From contig OX031061.1 in NCBI GenBank assembly GCA_943736015.1, positions 16,563,290-16,627,289 on the forward strand: 64,000 nt of DNA, in the 5' to 3' direction. This DNA is from Tridacna crocea (taxonomy: Eukaryota; Mollusca; Bivalvia; Cardiida; Cardiidae). A program made the position numbers and the translations under genes. This document shows, in pieces, positions 1-46,694 of this stretch; position 1 is the stretch's first letter, and each line of letters starts with the position of its first letter. The notes beneath the pieces were generated by a model. That model searched no databases and had not been told where the DNA came from. It saw only the letters and a list, made by a program, of their open reading frames with translations.

Positions 1-140
1 TGTTTACCTCGCTAACTACTGCGCAGGAGCTACTGTTTCCGCCTTCAATTTAAGAATTACGGAAACACTGACAGTAAATGTTCCTGGTTATAACAATGAA
101 TTAGCGTACCAAAGTTTATAACCCATCACTATTTTCGTAA
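1..140. other. Unassigned left edge
   Basis: A minus-strand donor-like gtaaaca lies at the extreme edge, but the frames beside it are closed and I see no match to the PI3K linker or kinase domain. Confidence 0.3.
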
Positions 141-357
141 AACTCTTTACCAAACGATCCTGACTTTTAATGACCCTGATAAAGAAGCCTATAGAAAACA
201 TTGTGCGAAAAGGAGAAAATGCTGGTAACCAGCATTTTCTCCTTTTCTCACAATGTTTTCTATCAAAGTCAGAAATCATCATATTAACAAAATTTAATTT
301 GTTGTCTCCAGAATGATGCTTTGAATTTACTTCTGTCTAAAAATTTGGTAAAGAGAC
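141..357 (+). mobile_element. TTAA-type palindromic MITE (forward), degraded ends
   Basis: Family arms and a complete core palindrome around 229 are present. Ends read CTCTTTACCAAAC and GGTAAAGAG; the terminal TTAA has decayed. Confidence 0.8.
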
Positions 358-660
358 AAACAACTAATAAGTATGAAATAAATGCCAGTAGATACTTATT
401 TACTTACTCCAGCTGTCCAAGTTTATACAAAGGTGATAGTGGACTGATGAACCCAGAGAGTTTTTCTTGGAATGTTTGTTGATTTAATACTGTATGCATG
501 TTTTTTATCACTGTCTGTTTCTGATAAACAAACAAATACAAAGACATAAATGACATATTCCAAACAAAAATGTATCAATACAAAATAGGGGTAATTTTTC
601 AATGCTTGACCATATACCAAGCAATTCCAGGTTTCAATGGCTCATATTCACCAACAATTC

Positions 661-888
661 TTAACTCTTTAGCAATCAACAAAATTCAGGACTTGTCCAT
701 AGTCAAACCATTTGTTGATGAAAAATTAAATGTAGCTCAAATGATGACATGTCATTGATAGGAGTTAAAAAAAAATAGCAACAAAAGAAAAATGCTGGTG
801 CATATCATTTTGTCCTTTTCCGATAACATTTACAGAAGGCTTCTTCCTTACAGTCTTTAAAACCAGGGATTGTACGGTAAAGGGTTAA
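661..888 (-). mobile_element. TTAA-type palindromic MITE (reverse), old
   Basis: TTAA on both sides and family arms in reverse order. The core palindrome has decayed so that the arms pair only partly. Confidence 0.75.
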
Positions 889-1084
889 TAATATTCATTG
901 TCTATTTCTATAAATTTGTAAAAATTTCAAAGTAGCACTATTTCCGATTCGCTTAACTTTTTACCACACAGTCCCGAAGTAAAAGCCTTTGAATTTCAAC
1001 AAGTCCACAATTTTGACATTTGGTGAAAAGTTTGGTCACAACTGGAAGCATTTGCAGATGACAATATAAATGTGACTTACCGGT

Positions 1085-1275
1085 AACTCTTTACCAAACA
1101 GCAATACTTTAGACTAGTCAAAATTGAAAGTGTAATCAGTGTAACTCAAAACTTGAAATTTATTTCTAGCAGGGTTGAAAACATTGTGGGAAAAGGAGAA
1201 AATAATGGTTAACTGCATTTTCTACTTTTCCCACAATGGTTTCAGAAGCCTCTTTCTGCAGGGTCCTTAAAACAG
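1085..1275 (-). mobile_element. TTAA-type MITE (reverse), truncated beside a PI3K exon
   Basis: Left arm and core are clear (AACATTGTGGGAAAAGGAG). The right terminus is missing just before the exon at 1363. Confidence 0.75.
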
Positions 1276-1362
1276 TAACCAACATCACATGGGTTACAAC
1301 AATAACTCCATGTTTTCTTTGAAACAGTAGGGCTAATAAAACAAGCAAAAACTATGACTTAC

Positions 1363-36648
<35,286 letters not shown>

Positions 36649-37410
36649 CTATAATGCAAAACAGAGACATAAACACATTAGTTGAGCTACATTGAATTTT
36701 CCACCTGCAAATGCTTTCGCTTTGGTCACATGGGCAAACATTTTTACAATCGGATCCTAAATACTTTTTCATTTTTATGCCAAGTTCTGTAAAGAGAGGG
36801 CTTAATGCGTCTGCGAAAAGTATTGACTCAGGTCAGCCTGCGCATTTTGCACAGACAGACCTGGGCCAAAACTTTTCACTATTGGTCTATTTTTGGTATA
36901 AGCAAGGACAAGTCCACCTTATGATCCAGTGGATTTCTGAAAAAAAAAAGTTATAATGGATCCAGAATTATGAAATGACTTGCTTGGTATCATGGCAATG
37001 CATTAAGGCCCCTTTTGCCATAGCATAGTCATTTATCAATTTGAATGCAATATAATGTATCCTACCCTTCTCATTATAAGTTTCAATTTTCCGGTCATAT
37101 TCATTTTGTCATCTGCAAATACTTTCAATTTAGGCCCCGCCAAAATTTTGTCGTTTGGTAAAGATTTAAAGCACCTTTTCAGAGAGCATGGCTCATATAA
37201 AAAGAACTCTTTTGGTGCCAAATAAAACAACTTGGCCTCTTCCAACTGTTCTAAATACAATCATTGAAACTTACGAGGCTTTTGATTGTATAGACTTTAC
37301 TATACAAGAGGGCGGTAGCGATCAAAGATCAGTCTGCATGTCCTTTGCAGTCTGATCTTAATTTGTACCATCTGCAAAAGTAACTGTGTTTGCCTATGGT
37401 GCTGAAAGGA
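36649..37410. repeat. Repeat fragments upstream of the first recognised PI3K exon
   Basis: 36770-36960 holds a repeat with GGCTTAATGCGTCTGCG, GGTCAGCCTGCGCA and GACCTGGGCC, related to 62704-62962. 37060-37170 is the right arm of a TTAA-type MITE. 37300-37390 has a CAGTCTGATCTTAAT repeat fragment. Confidence 0.55.
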
Positions 37411-37639
37411 TTAACCCTTTACCAAACTACAAAATTTTTGACTGGTCCAAATTGAAAGCACTTGTAGGCAACAAAATAAATGTCATTCAAAAATTTAAAT
37501 TTGTTTCCAGCAGGATAGAAAATATTATGGGAAAGGAGAAAAAGCTGGTAACCAGCATTTTCTCCTTTTTCCACAATATTTTTAAAGGGCTTCTATCTCA
37601 GGGTTGTAAAAACCAGGGATTGTTTGGTAAAGGGATAAA
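37411..37639 (-). mobile_element. TTAA-type palindromic MITE (reverse)
   Basis: TTAA start, ATAA end, centre AAGCTGGTAACCAGC with one mispair. Confidence 0.87.
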
Positions 37640-37746
37640 CAACTACTTTACCTTAGACGAATCAATCCTACAAGCACTGAAATAAACCATGCAGATATGT
37701 TTGGTCTCGAAAAAGGACCAATATAGATGTAATTTGGTAGTTGCTT

Positions 37747-37975
37747 TTGTCCCTTTACCACACAATCCCAACTTTTGACGACCCTGAGAAACAAGCCTTC
37801 TGAAAACATTGTGGGAAAAGGAGAAAATGCTGGTAACCAGCATTTTCTCCTTTTCCCACAATGTTTTCTTCCCTTCCTGAAAGAAATTTCAAATTTCGAG
37901 TGTCTTTAATTTTGTCGTCTGCAAATGCTTTCAATTTGGACCAGTCTAAAATTTTGTCGTTTGGTAAAGAGTTAA
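37747..37975 (+). mobile_element. TTAA-type palindromic MITE (forward), near-consensus
   Basis: Holds the full 66-bp palindrome without mispairs around 37836. Right end GGTAAAGAGTTAA. Confidence 0.92.
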
Positions 37976-38077
37976 GCTAAGCAGAAACAGTGTAGATCAA
38001 AGATCAGACTGTACATTCTGTGCAGTACGGTCTTGATCAACAATAGCCGCAAAAGCAACTATAGTGATAAAAGGTGC

Positions 38078-38281
38078 TTCACCCATTACCACATATTCCC
38101 TACTTTTGACGATTCCAGGGAAAGAAGCCTTTAGAAAACATTGTGGGAAAAGGTAGCCAGCATTTTCTCCTTTTCCCACAATGTTTTCCACCTTTCAAAT
38201 TTTCAGTCTCTTTTATGTTGTCTTCTGCAAATGCTTTAGATTTGAACAAACTAAACATTTTGTCGTTTGGTAATGAGTTAA
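38078..38281 (+). mobile_element. TTAA-type MITE (forward) with shortened core
   Basis: The core lost the middle of its first arm (GGGAAAAGGTAGCCAGC). Right end GGTAATGAGTTAA. Confidence 0.85.
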
Positions 38282-38786
38282 GGTAAGACCTGTGTAATGC
38301 ACTTCCGCTGAACATTTGGCAAAAGTTCTAATAGGTTGTTAAATAAGGATAAATAAGGATTTATGCAGAAATAATATTTTTGCACATTTCTAACGGATCA
38401 GAAATTCCGTTTATGTCTATCTTGAAACTATTTTTTGATACTTTTGTTTATTTTCTAAAAAGGGAGGTAATTATTATCTCTTTTTCAATTGAGAATATAG
38501 CGGTTTCAGATTTATAAATGATAATTCAAAGAAGGAAAAAATTGAAAAAATAAAAAGGTGAAAGTAGTTCAATAATACTCATTTTTAATTATAGCTAATT
38601 TTGCATGATGATATTTTAGTGGAAATAGCTGTTTTCCATTACACAGGTCTTACCTTAAAAGGATAAGGGAAACTTATCGTCTAATAAGTTATGTATCATC
38701 TTCAACTTTCCTTTCCTTTTTCAGCAAGAACAAAACAATCACAAAAAATAATTTCTGAGCTACCCTTCAGATTGAAGGTATTACAG
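38282..38786. other. A+T-rich stretch, no gene
   Basis: Contains ATAAGGATAAATAAGG direct repeats near 38345. No coding potential or mobile-element ends seen. Confidence 0.4.
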
Positions 38787-38973
38787 AGCTCCAGATAAGA
38801 TGGAGTGATGGTTTTCTAAATCCACCATTTTTCTTCCTAACCTTATATTGTAGGTACACATTAGAATTGTCTCGATGAGATGATTCTAATGAGTACCCAC
38901 AACATAAGGTTAAGTAGAAAATAATCAATATTTTCAATTTTAAAATTAAAATCACTCCATCTATCTGGAGCTC
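38787..38973. mobile_element. Short TIR element (GAGCTCCAGATA family), copy 1
   Basis: ~187 bp ending in inverted repeats AGCTCCAGATAAGATGGAGT and ACTCCATCTATCTGGAGCT. The interior also holds an inverted motif around GATGAGATGATTC. Related copy at 49549-49737. Confidence 0.75.
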
Positions 38974-39240
38974 ATCTTTGCAAGCCAAGGGTGATGATCC
39001 ACTATGCTACCTTACAAAAAGATCCCACATAGTGATCGTAACCTTGGCAGTAACATACTTGCTCCGATATGTCTGGTAAACACACAACTGCTTCCTGTCG
39101 CATCTTTCAGCAGGCTGAAGTGGGAAACCATTTAGACACAAGACCTCTCCATATGTCGCATTTTGTCTCTATTGAGTCAGCGTCTCATAATTCCTGTTTT
39201 AAAACAAAAACATACTTTACCATACTCTGTGAAAAAAGGT

Positions 39241-39469
39241 TTAACTCTTTACCATAAAACAAAATTTCAGAATAGTCCAATTTGAAATCATTTGCAGACG
39301 ACACAATAACTTTTACTCAAATACTTAATTTTGCTTTTGGAAAAGTAGAAAACATTGTGGGAAAAGGAAAAATGCTGGTTACCAGCATTTGCTCCTTTTC
39401 CTGCAATGTTTCCAAAAGGCTTCTTTCTCAGGGTTTTGAAAAATTTGTGATTGCTTGGTAAAGGGTTAA
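39241..39469 (-). mobile_element. TTAA-type palindromic MITE (reverse)
   Basis: 229 bp, TTAA both ends; core with one arm carrying GGAAAAATGCTGG. Confidence 0.87.
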
Positions 39470-39555
39470 TGTATCTATGTGATGCCATCTTACAATTCTG
39501 GATCCAGAAAATCCCTTTTGTCTGATAACCCACTGAATTATGGGGTAGACGGATT

Positions 39556-40672
39556 CTTTACCATTACCACACAAGAAAATTTTAGACCCATCCAAATTGA
39601 AAGCATTGGCAGACAACAATTATTTTAGAGTGGCTCAAATGGTGCAATTTTACTTTGATAGGGAAGAAAACTTTGTGGGAAATGGAGAAAATGCTGGTGA
39701 CCAGAATTTTCTCCTTTTCCCACAATACAATACAATACAATACAATAATATACTTTATTTTCTCTCAGGTACAGGAATATACAGTACTACAATCATGAGA
39801 TTGGGTGGTAAACTATATAACAAACTGGTTTCAATATCATAGCAAGGGAAGATTCAGTGGTACAAACGGAAATTGACACAAATAGATCTATGTGTATAAA
39901 AGGATAAATATAGATATCAGACTTCTAGATTTATGGGAAAATCTCTCAATATAAACAGCAACACATCTAAAGGAACAGGAAGCTTAGAACTGTGTAGAAA
40001 AAAATCTTGCAAGTTTGTTTATCAATGGACAATGTGGGGTCCAAGATCGGGTGCAGTTCTTTGCAGTCCAATCGTGATCCCCATCGTCCGCTAATATTAT
40101 CACATGTTTTTGCCTTCGAATGACACATAGCAGACGACAAAAATTGCGTCCAAAAATTTGGTTCATTAGCTTGAAGGCACTACTTTACAACAAATCAATA
40201 GTTCAAATCAGCTTACAATCATAGTAACTGTTGAGGCCAACAGTAAATATCAAACCGAAAATAACGAACAGACTAAATGACAACAGAAACTGTCGACAAA
40301 TGTTCGAATAAATAGGTATTGTTTAATTTCTCGTTTATTTATAGACTGTCCTGGTTTATAATGTCAGGGTAGTTATATTTCTAATTGCTTCTGAGTGAAC
40401 AAATGCAATGTTATATTTTTTAAATCTGTTAAGTGAGTTGATTTTATTTTTTTAAACTTTGGTAAGGTAGCTGATTTTATGAAATAGGTGCACTTAACTT
40501 TCATTAACCATTGCTGTTAGTGCGTTACCGGGTATTTGATACCTGGCTTTAAGGTTCAAATGGAAACAAGGCAGATATATGCATGCATATCATGCGTATC
40601 CCACAATGTTTTCAAAAGACTAGCTACTTCCTCAGGGGCGTTAAAAGTCGTCATTGTGTGGTACAGGGTTAA
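39556..40672 (-). mobile_element. TTAA-type MITE (reverse) split by an 872-bp insertion
   Basis: Left arm and core to TCCCACAAT (39726). The core resumes at 40599 with the same nine bases and ends GGTACAGGGTTAA. Confidence 0.85.
39727..40598 (-). mobile_element. Retroposed insertion with (ATTGT)n tail and 9-bp target duplication
   Basis: Flanked by TCCCACAAT on both sides. On the minus strand it ends AAATAAAGTATATTATTG then ATTGTATTGTATTG, a microsatellite tail typical of non-LTR retroposons. No reverse-transcriptase motifs are visible in the ~870 bp, so it is a truncated LINE or a SINE-like element. Confidence 0.75.
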
Positions 40673-41540
40673 CATATGGAAAATGATCACTGGCAAAAGG
40701 TTCTAACCAAGATCTGCCTGTACAGACTGTGCAGATTGACCTGAGCTGATACTTTAGGCAGATTATTCCACCCCCATCTGCCAGAGCTTAGCACATACAC
40801 GAATATAAGGTTATCATTGACAAAATGGAAATGACAAGCCGACACACCCAATAGGTAGATCACAGGACCACTGAACATGATGTTTTGAGGCATTTGAGGG
40901 TGTGGGTTCAATCCCCATGGCTTGCCATCTGAAATTATAAATGGTCTTCAGGATTAGATTTTAAACCAAGGTCCTGTGTGATGGTGCTATACACGGAGCA
41001 CATAAAAGAAACATAAGTAATTTAAGATGGGTTTGGTCCTGTATCTGCACTATCCCCCCTAACAATACTAACAGCCTTCAGGGGGTGTTGCCCATATGAG
41101 CAACTGGTGGTGACGGTAAATAAACACAAATTCAATCCATCAATCACAAAAGAGTATAGAAAAAAATTGGCCAAACTGCTTGGTATTGGTAAGCCAGTCT
41201 TATCCATTTGATTGATGATTGGTTGTATGGTATTAAAAGCACTTTCAACATTATATGGCGGCAGCCAGTGCACCTATCCATGCTTTCCACCTGTACTCGG
41301 CACAATTTTCTTTCCAAGCCACTGACTGCTTTCACACATAACCATCGTCCCATCATCGAACAATTGCCAGCAGTGGGAGGGAAATGAATTTTGTCCCACT
41401 GATATCATCAATCCTCAGAAAAAAAATGGCCAAGCCAGGGATCAAACCTGTGACCCCCCAGTTCTTAAATCCTTCATGTTACAGACTTGGCTCCTGAAGC
41501 CCAGCTTTTATCCATTCAAAACACCATGCAATTACATCTT
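40673..41540. repeat. SINE-like fragments and a dispersed TTTTCAACATTAT repeat
   Basis: Near 40905 GGGTTCAATCCCC resembles a B box. 41225-41375 belongs to the family TTTTCAACATTAT...GCCAGTGCACC also seen at 48530, 53577 and 59498. Near 41435 GGGATCAAACCTGTGACC is B-box-like on the minus strand. Confidence 0.5.
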
Positions 41541-41766
41541 ATTTACTCTTTACCTTACGAAAAAAATTTAGACATGTCCAAATTGGAAACATTTCCAGAC
41601 AACAAATATAACTGAAAAATGGAAATTTGTTAAGGGAAGGATAGACAACGTTGTGGGAAAAGGAGAAAATGCTGGTTACCATCATTTTCTCCTTTTCCCA
41701 CAGTGTTTTCAGAAGGCTTCTCTCTCAGGGTCGTTTAAAGTCAGGATTATGTGGAGTAAATTTAAT
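41541..41766 (-). mobile_element. TTAA-type MITE (reverse)
   Basis: Core centre TGCTGGTTACCATCA with a mispair; left TTAA decayed to TTACTC. Confidence 0.82.
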
Positions 41767-41992
41767 TCATTTTGATTTCCAAACAATGAATATTATATCC
41801 ATAATTATACAGATATGAATGAATTTATGTGAAACACACAAACGGAAATAAATTTTGTTGCAAGTCAAGCCAACTGTAAAATAGCTATTGTGTCAATTAC
41901 TTCCCGCTAGCGAGGTCTTTATCTTTACCGTCTGAATTGTTCTGAATTCTCTTCCTCATGCAGATACTCATGTAGCTATGCAACCGTAACTG

Positions 41993-42225
41993 TTAACCAA
42001 TCACTACCCTTCCACAAAATTTTAGACTTGTCCAAATTTAAAGCATTTGAAGACGACATAATAAATGTGACTCAAAAGTTGAAATCTGTTAAGGGAAGGG
42101 TAGAAAACATTGTGTAAAAAGGAGAAAATGCTGGTAACCAGCATTTTCTCCTTTTACCATAATGCTTTCAGAAGCTTTCTTTCTTAGGGTCATTAAACTT
42201 CAGGATTGTGTGGTAAATGGTAAAA
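41993..42225 (-). mobile_element. TTAA-type palindromic MITE (reverse)
   Basis: TTAACCAATCACTACCC start; centre complete; ends GGTAAATGGTAA. Confidence 0.82.
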
Positions 42226-42399
42226 GTTCCAAAATAAACCATACGGAAATTAATTTTTCTTTTAAGGGTAACTTTCCAATGATTGCCATAATGTGACTGC
42301 ATCCTCTTTTGACTGATGAAGCAAAGAGGACAGTGTAGTACTTTTTGCAGTCTGATCTTCATCTATAATGGCTGCAAAGGCAACTATGGTAAAGGCACC

Positions 42400-42620
42400 T
42401 TAATCCTTTACCAAACAATCCTGGTTTTAACAACACTGAGGACGAAGCCCTCTAAAAGCACTGTGGGGAAAGGAGAAATTGCTGGTTACCAGCATTTTCT
42501 CCTTTTCCCACAATGTTTTCTACTCTCCCACAGTCAAGGTTCAGTTTTTGAGTTACATTTATTTTGTCATCTGCAAATGCTTTCAATTTGGACCAGTCTA
42601 AAATTTTGTCTTTTGGTATG
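42400..42620 (+). mobile_element. TTAA-type palindromic MITE (forward)
   Basis: TTAATCCTTTACC start; ends GTCTTTTGGTAT, terminal TTAA lost. A second right arm follows at 42635-42736. Confidence 0.82.
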
Positions 42621-42732
42621 ATAAAAGGTCAGCTCTATCAAAGACAAATTCCATCATTTGAGCTATGTTTTAATTGTCGTCTGCAAATGCCTACAATTTG
42701 GACAAGTAAAACATTTGATTATGTGGTAAAGA

Positions 42733-42960
42733 GTTAACTTTTTACCACACAATCCCTACTTTTAATGATCCTGAGATAGAAGCCTTCTGAAAACATTGTG
42801 GGAAAAAGAGGAAATGCTGGTAACCAGCATTTTCTCCTTTTCCTGCAATGTTTCTACCCACCTGGCAACAAATTTCAATTGTTGAGTTACGTTTATTTTG
42901 TCATCTGCAATTACTTTCAGTTTGGACCAGTCCAAAATTTTGTCTCTGGTAAAGAGTTAA
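42733..42960 (+). mobile_element. Complete TTAA-type palindromic MITE (forward)
   Basis: 228 bp; begins with the TTAA that ends the preceding fragment. Confidence 0.9.
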
Positions 42961-43194
42961 CAGCTTAACGGTCACATCCTGGCAATCGCTGACCCTGTGC
43001 ATGTGTTTCCCGGCTTTCTCACACTAGTAATGATATAACTTTCCTCCCAAGTCACTAACTACTATTCTCAGATGCATCACAGGTGAGAGGCCAAAAATCA
43101 CCAGAGAGAAAAGTTCGCCTAAAACAGGTATCAAACTGGCCCATCATGAGTCTGATAATTATGCTAACCACTGAATTAACTGGCAAGGCTATAA

Positions 43195-43423
43195 TTAACT
43201 CATTACCCGATGACAAAATTTTACGTTTGTCCAAATCGAAAGCATTAATTTTGCAGATGACAAAAGTGACTGAAAATTTGAAATTTGTTCTCTGAAGGAT
43301 AGAAAATATTGTGGGCAAAGGAGAACATGCTTGTTTCTAACATTTTCTCATTTTCCTAAAATGTTTCCAAAGGCTTTCTGCACAAGGGTCGGTGAAAGTC
43401 AGGATTGTGTGGTTAAGAGTTAA
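43195..43423 (-). mobile_element. TTAA-type MITE (reverse)
   Basis: 229 bp, TTAA both ends; core with several mispairs (ACATGCTTGTTTCTAACAT). Confidence 0.82.
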
Positions 43424-43523
43424 ATGAATAATTAGAAATTTGCGATTTTTCAAAAATACCCATTTTTATTCCACATGTCCTGCAGACCTATAGGTGGGTA
43501 ATCTTTATGCCATTTTTCTTTTG

Positions 43524-43755
43524 TTAACCCTTTCCCAAACAACAAAATTTGGGACTGGTCCACTTTGAAAGCACTTGCAGACTGTGACCAAATAAAAGTA
43601 ACTCAAAAATTGAAATTTGTTTCCAGCAGGGTAGAAAACATTGTGGGAAAAGGAGAAAATGCTGGTTACCACCATTTTCTCCTTTTCCCACATTGTTTTC
43701 AAAAGGCTTCTATCTCAGGGTCGTAAAAACCTGGGATTGTTTGGTAAAGTGTTAA
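43524..43755 (-). mobile_element. TTAA-type palindromic MITE (reverse)
   Basis: 232 bp, TTAA both ends; centre TGCTGGTTACCACCA with a mispair. A decayed right-arm fragment follows to 43865. Confidence 0.87.
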
Positions 43756-44258
43756 AGATACTTCTTGTTTGGCTATTCCCATCATTTGACCTGTAATTAA
43801 ACTTTCGTCTGCAATTAGATCCAATTTGAACAGGTCTGAAATTTTGCTATTTGGTCAAGAGTTATTTCCAAATCTTGGTCAATGAACCCAAATTATAAAG
43901 ACAGATGACAAATCCATTGACAGTCCATGTCCTAACAAGCTGTAATTATGAGGTAATGAAAAGTTCAAAGTTAATACCAGCCATTGATGAAAATAGATAT
44001 GAGCCATGCCCTGGCAAAATGGGGCTGTATGCATTAGCAAAAAATTATCAACATTGGTCAAAACTTTTTGCTATTAGAAATATTTCTGCATGCCCAAGGG
44101 CCAGTCTACCATATGATTTAGTTGCTAGACAAATGGTTGTTATAAACCTATAATTACATAATGTCTAGCTTCATATAATGCATCCTGGAGAGGCATTAAA
44201 CTTCCCATAGCCAGAGTGCATCTCACACGTCTAATGCAGGCATGGACTGACTTTTTGT

Positions 44259-44476
44259 TTAACCCATTCCCAAACAATCCCTTGTTTTTATGACCCTTGG
44301 GTAGAAGCCTTTTGAAAACATTGTGGGAAAAGGAGAAAATGCTGGTAACCAGCATTTTCTTCTTTTCCCATAATGTTTACTGAACAAATTTCAAGTTTTC
44401 AGTCACTTTTAATTTGTCTTCTGCAAATGCTTTCGATTTGGACAAACCTAAAATTTTGTCGTCTGGTAATGAGTTA
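44259..44476 (+). mobile_element. TTAA-type palindromic MITE (forward)
   Basis: TTAACCCATTCCC start, GGTAATGAGTTAA end, full stem. Confidence 0.88.
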
Positions 44477-45280
44477 ATGGACCATCTTTCATCTCTCCCT
44501 ATATATTCATGAATGGCTGGTATGGACTTTAGTCCTCTCCATCACTATGTAATTCCAGCTTACCCATCACCACACAACCCCAAAACTTCAGACCCCCACC
44601 ACTGCCAGTTACTCTTACAGGATGAATGATAGCCACTGCAATAGGATTCATTTCTCCTCACCACTGGTCATTTTCCAAGACGATAACATTGTAGAGAGAA
44701 ACACCTTAAGACAGGCTTGCTGTAGAGCTAGTATTTACAGAAATGAAGTTTGGAGTAGTTTTCTCCATTAAGTTCAGCACCTTGGTAATAGTAAGTGCCT
44801 GGACGGATGACCTGGCACTTGGAGGTTTTAGTTACGTGGGAAAGCAGTCAGTAACTGGGAAGGGATAATGTGGATTGAACTTGTCAAAAAAACTCCAGAA
44901 AAGCAACTGCCCCCCAAAATGAAATAATGTTGGATAGGTGCACTGTCCCTCACAAAATAACAGAAATAATGTTGAAAACTAGTAAACTGTGTACTATCAA
45001 TTCATCAACAACCACAAATATAAATGACCCTGGCAAAGAAAACTTTTTAGAACGGGGAAACTGAGAAAATGGCAGTAACAGCTTTTTCTTCATATTGCAC
45101 ATTTTCTACCTATCAAAGACCAGCTTTCTTTTCATTTTGATAACATTTAATGTTATCTAAAAATGTTTTTAATTTCAAAAAATACAATGTTTTGTTGACT
45201 GGTAAAGAGTTAACATTTAGCCATACAATCAAACCTTCTTCTGGTTTGTTAATAACCCTTTGTTAATAACTTCTGGTGTG
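44477..45280. repeat. Low-copy stretch with old repeat fragments
   Basis: 44630-44680 shares GGATTCATT with the SINE-like 25450 block. 45005-45214 is a badly decayed TTAA-type copy ending GGTAAAGAGTTAA. No gene seen. Confidence 0.45.
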
Positions 45281-45704
45281 TTAATAACCCTTTACCAGAT
45301 GACAAAATTTTAGCTTTGTCCAGACTGAATGCATTAATTTTTCAGGTGACAATAATTTATTTCAATGTGGCTAAAATGGTGCATATTTTCTTTGATAGGG
45401 TAGCATTTTCTTCTTTTCCCACAATGTTTTCAACAGACTTCTTTCCAAGGGTTGGCAAAAGTCATCATTGTGTAGGACAGCGTTAACTGTTCACCAAACT
45501 ACAAAATTTTGGACAAGACAAAATTGAAAGCATTTACAGATCAACAAAATTTAATCAAACATGGAAAAAATGATTCCTTACTTTGATGGGGGAGAAAACA
45601 CTGTGGGAAAAAGACAAAATGCTGGTACCAATTTTTTCTCCTTGTCCCATAATGTTTCTTTTTCAGTGTTGTTAAAAGTTGGGATTGTTTGATAAAAGGT
45701 TTAA
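45281..45704 (-). mobile_element. Two TTAA-type MITEs (reverse) sharing one TTAA
   Basis: 45281-45486 has lost the first palindrome arm. 45483-45704 keeps a partial stem. Both are of the type with ATGGTGCA in the left arm. Confidence 0.78.
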
Positions 45705-46133
45705 AAGTTGGTATTTGGGGTACAAGGTTAGTCCTGTACAACACAACCCTAAACATGAATGAAGCTGAATAAAGCACTGGAAGACAGTGTAAAAAGAGCC
45801 AGCATTTTCTTATTTCCCACAATGTTTTCTTCCCTTTGAAACAGAAAGCCATCTTTTAAGCTATATTTTATTTGACAATTGCATATGCTTTCAATATGGA
45901 TGTGTCTAAAAATTTATTAAAGAGTTGAATGTGTTAGAAATGGCCCTCATGGTAATAGGTTTTTGGAATGTTGTTTGGTGACAACACAGGAAACATAATG
46001 CAGGAAACAAGTACTGAAACAGATTTGCTCTTGTTTACAAGTTATTTTCCTGTTATCCTTGTCATCCTTTCTTGTAATTTTATTTCCTTTTCACACCAAA
46101 AGACAATTAGGTACATACTCTAGGTGGGAGTGC

Positions 46134-46390
46134 CCTTATCCTTTACCAAACAATCCCATGGTTAACCCATTACCACACAATCCCTACTTTTGACGACCCA
46201 GAGAAAGAAGCCTTTAGAAAACATTGTGGGAAAAGGAGAAAATGCTGGTAACCAGCATTTTCTCCTTTTCCCACAATGTTTTCTACCCTTTACAAAACAA
46301 ATTTCAAATTTTCAGTCACTTTCATGTTGTCGTCTGCAAATGCTTTCGATTTGGACAACCCTAAAATTTTGTTGTTTTGTAATGAGTTAA
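46134..46390 (+). mobile_element. Complete TTAA-type MITE (forward) inserted beside a MITE end
   Basis: 46162-46390 runs TTAA to TTAA with a perfect palindrome. The preceding ATCCTTTACCAAACAATCCC (46139-46158) is the start of another copy, whose remainder is lost or lies beyond. Confidence 0.87.
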
Positions 46391-46694
46391 TCAACCAACA
46401 AAATTTTAGACGGGTCCAAATTGAAACCAACAGCAGATAGCAAAATAAATAGAACTGAAAAATTGAATCCTTTAGAGGAAGAGTAGAAAACATCATGGGA
46501 AAAAGAAGGAGTAGTGATCACCAATATCTCCTTTAGCCTCAATGTTTTAAAAAACTTTTTTCACAGGGCCATTAACAAATTTTAGGTTTGTCCAAATTTA
46601 ATGCATTTTTAGATGACAAAATAAAAGTGACTGAAGTTTGTTGGCTGCACTGCCTTGACTTCAGACACATAACAATTTTGACATTTTGTAAAGA

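Noticed and set aside
1..80. Possible kinase-side PI3K exon with donor gtaaaca at the left edge
   Set aside because: All frames next to the donor contain stops within about 20 codons, and no PI3K linker or kinase motif is present.
41890..41960. Possible first PI3K exon with ATG and donor gtaaag (minus strand, MSICMRKR)
   Set aside because: Its phase does not fit either acceptor of the exon at 36648, and the sequence lacks the expected p110 N-terminal motif.
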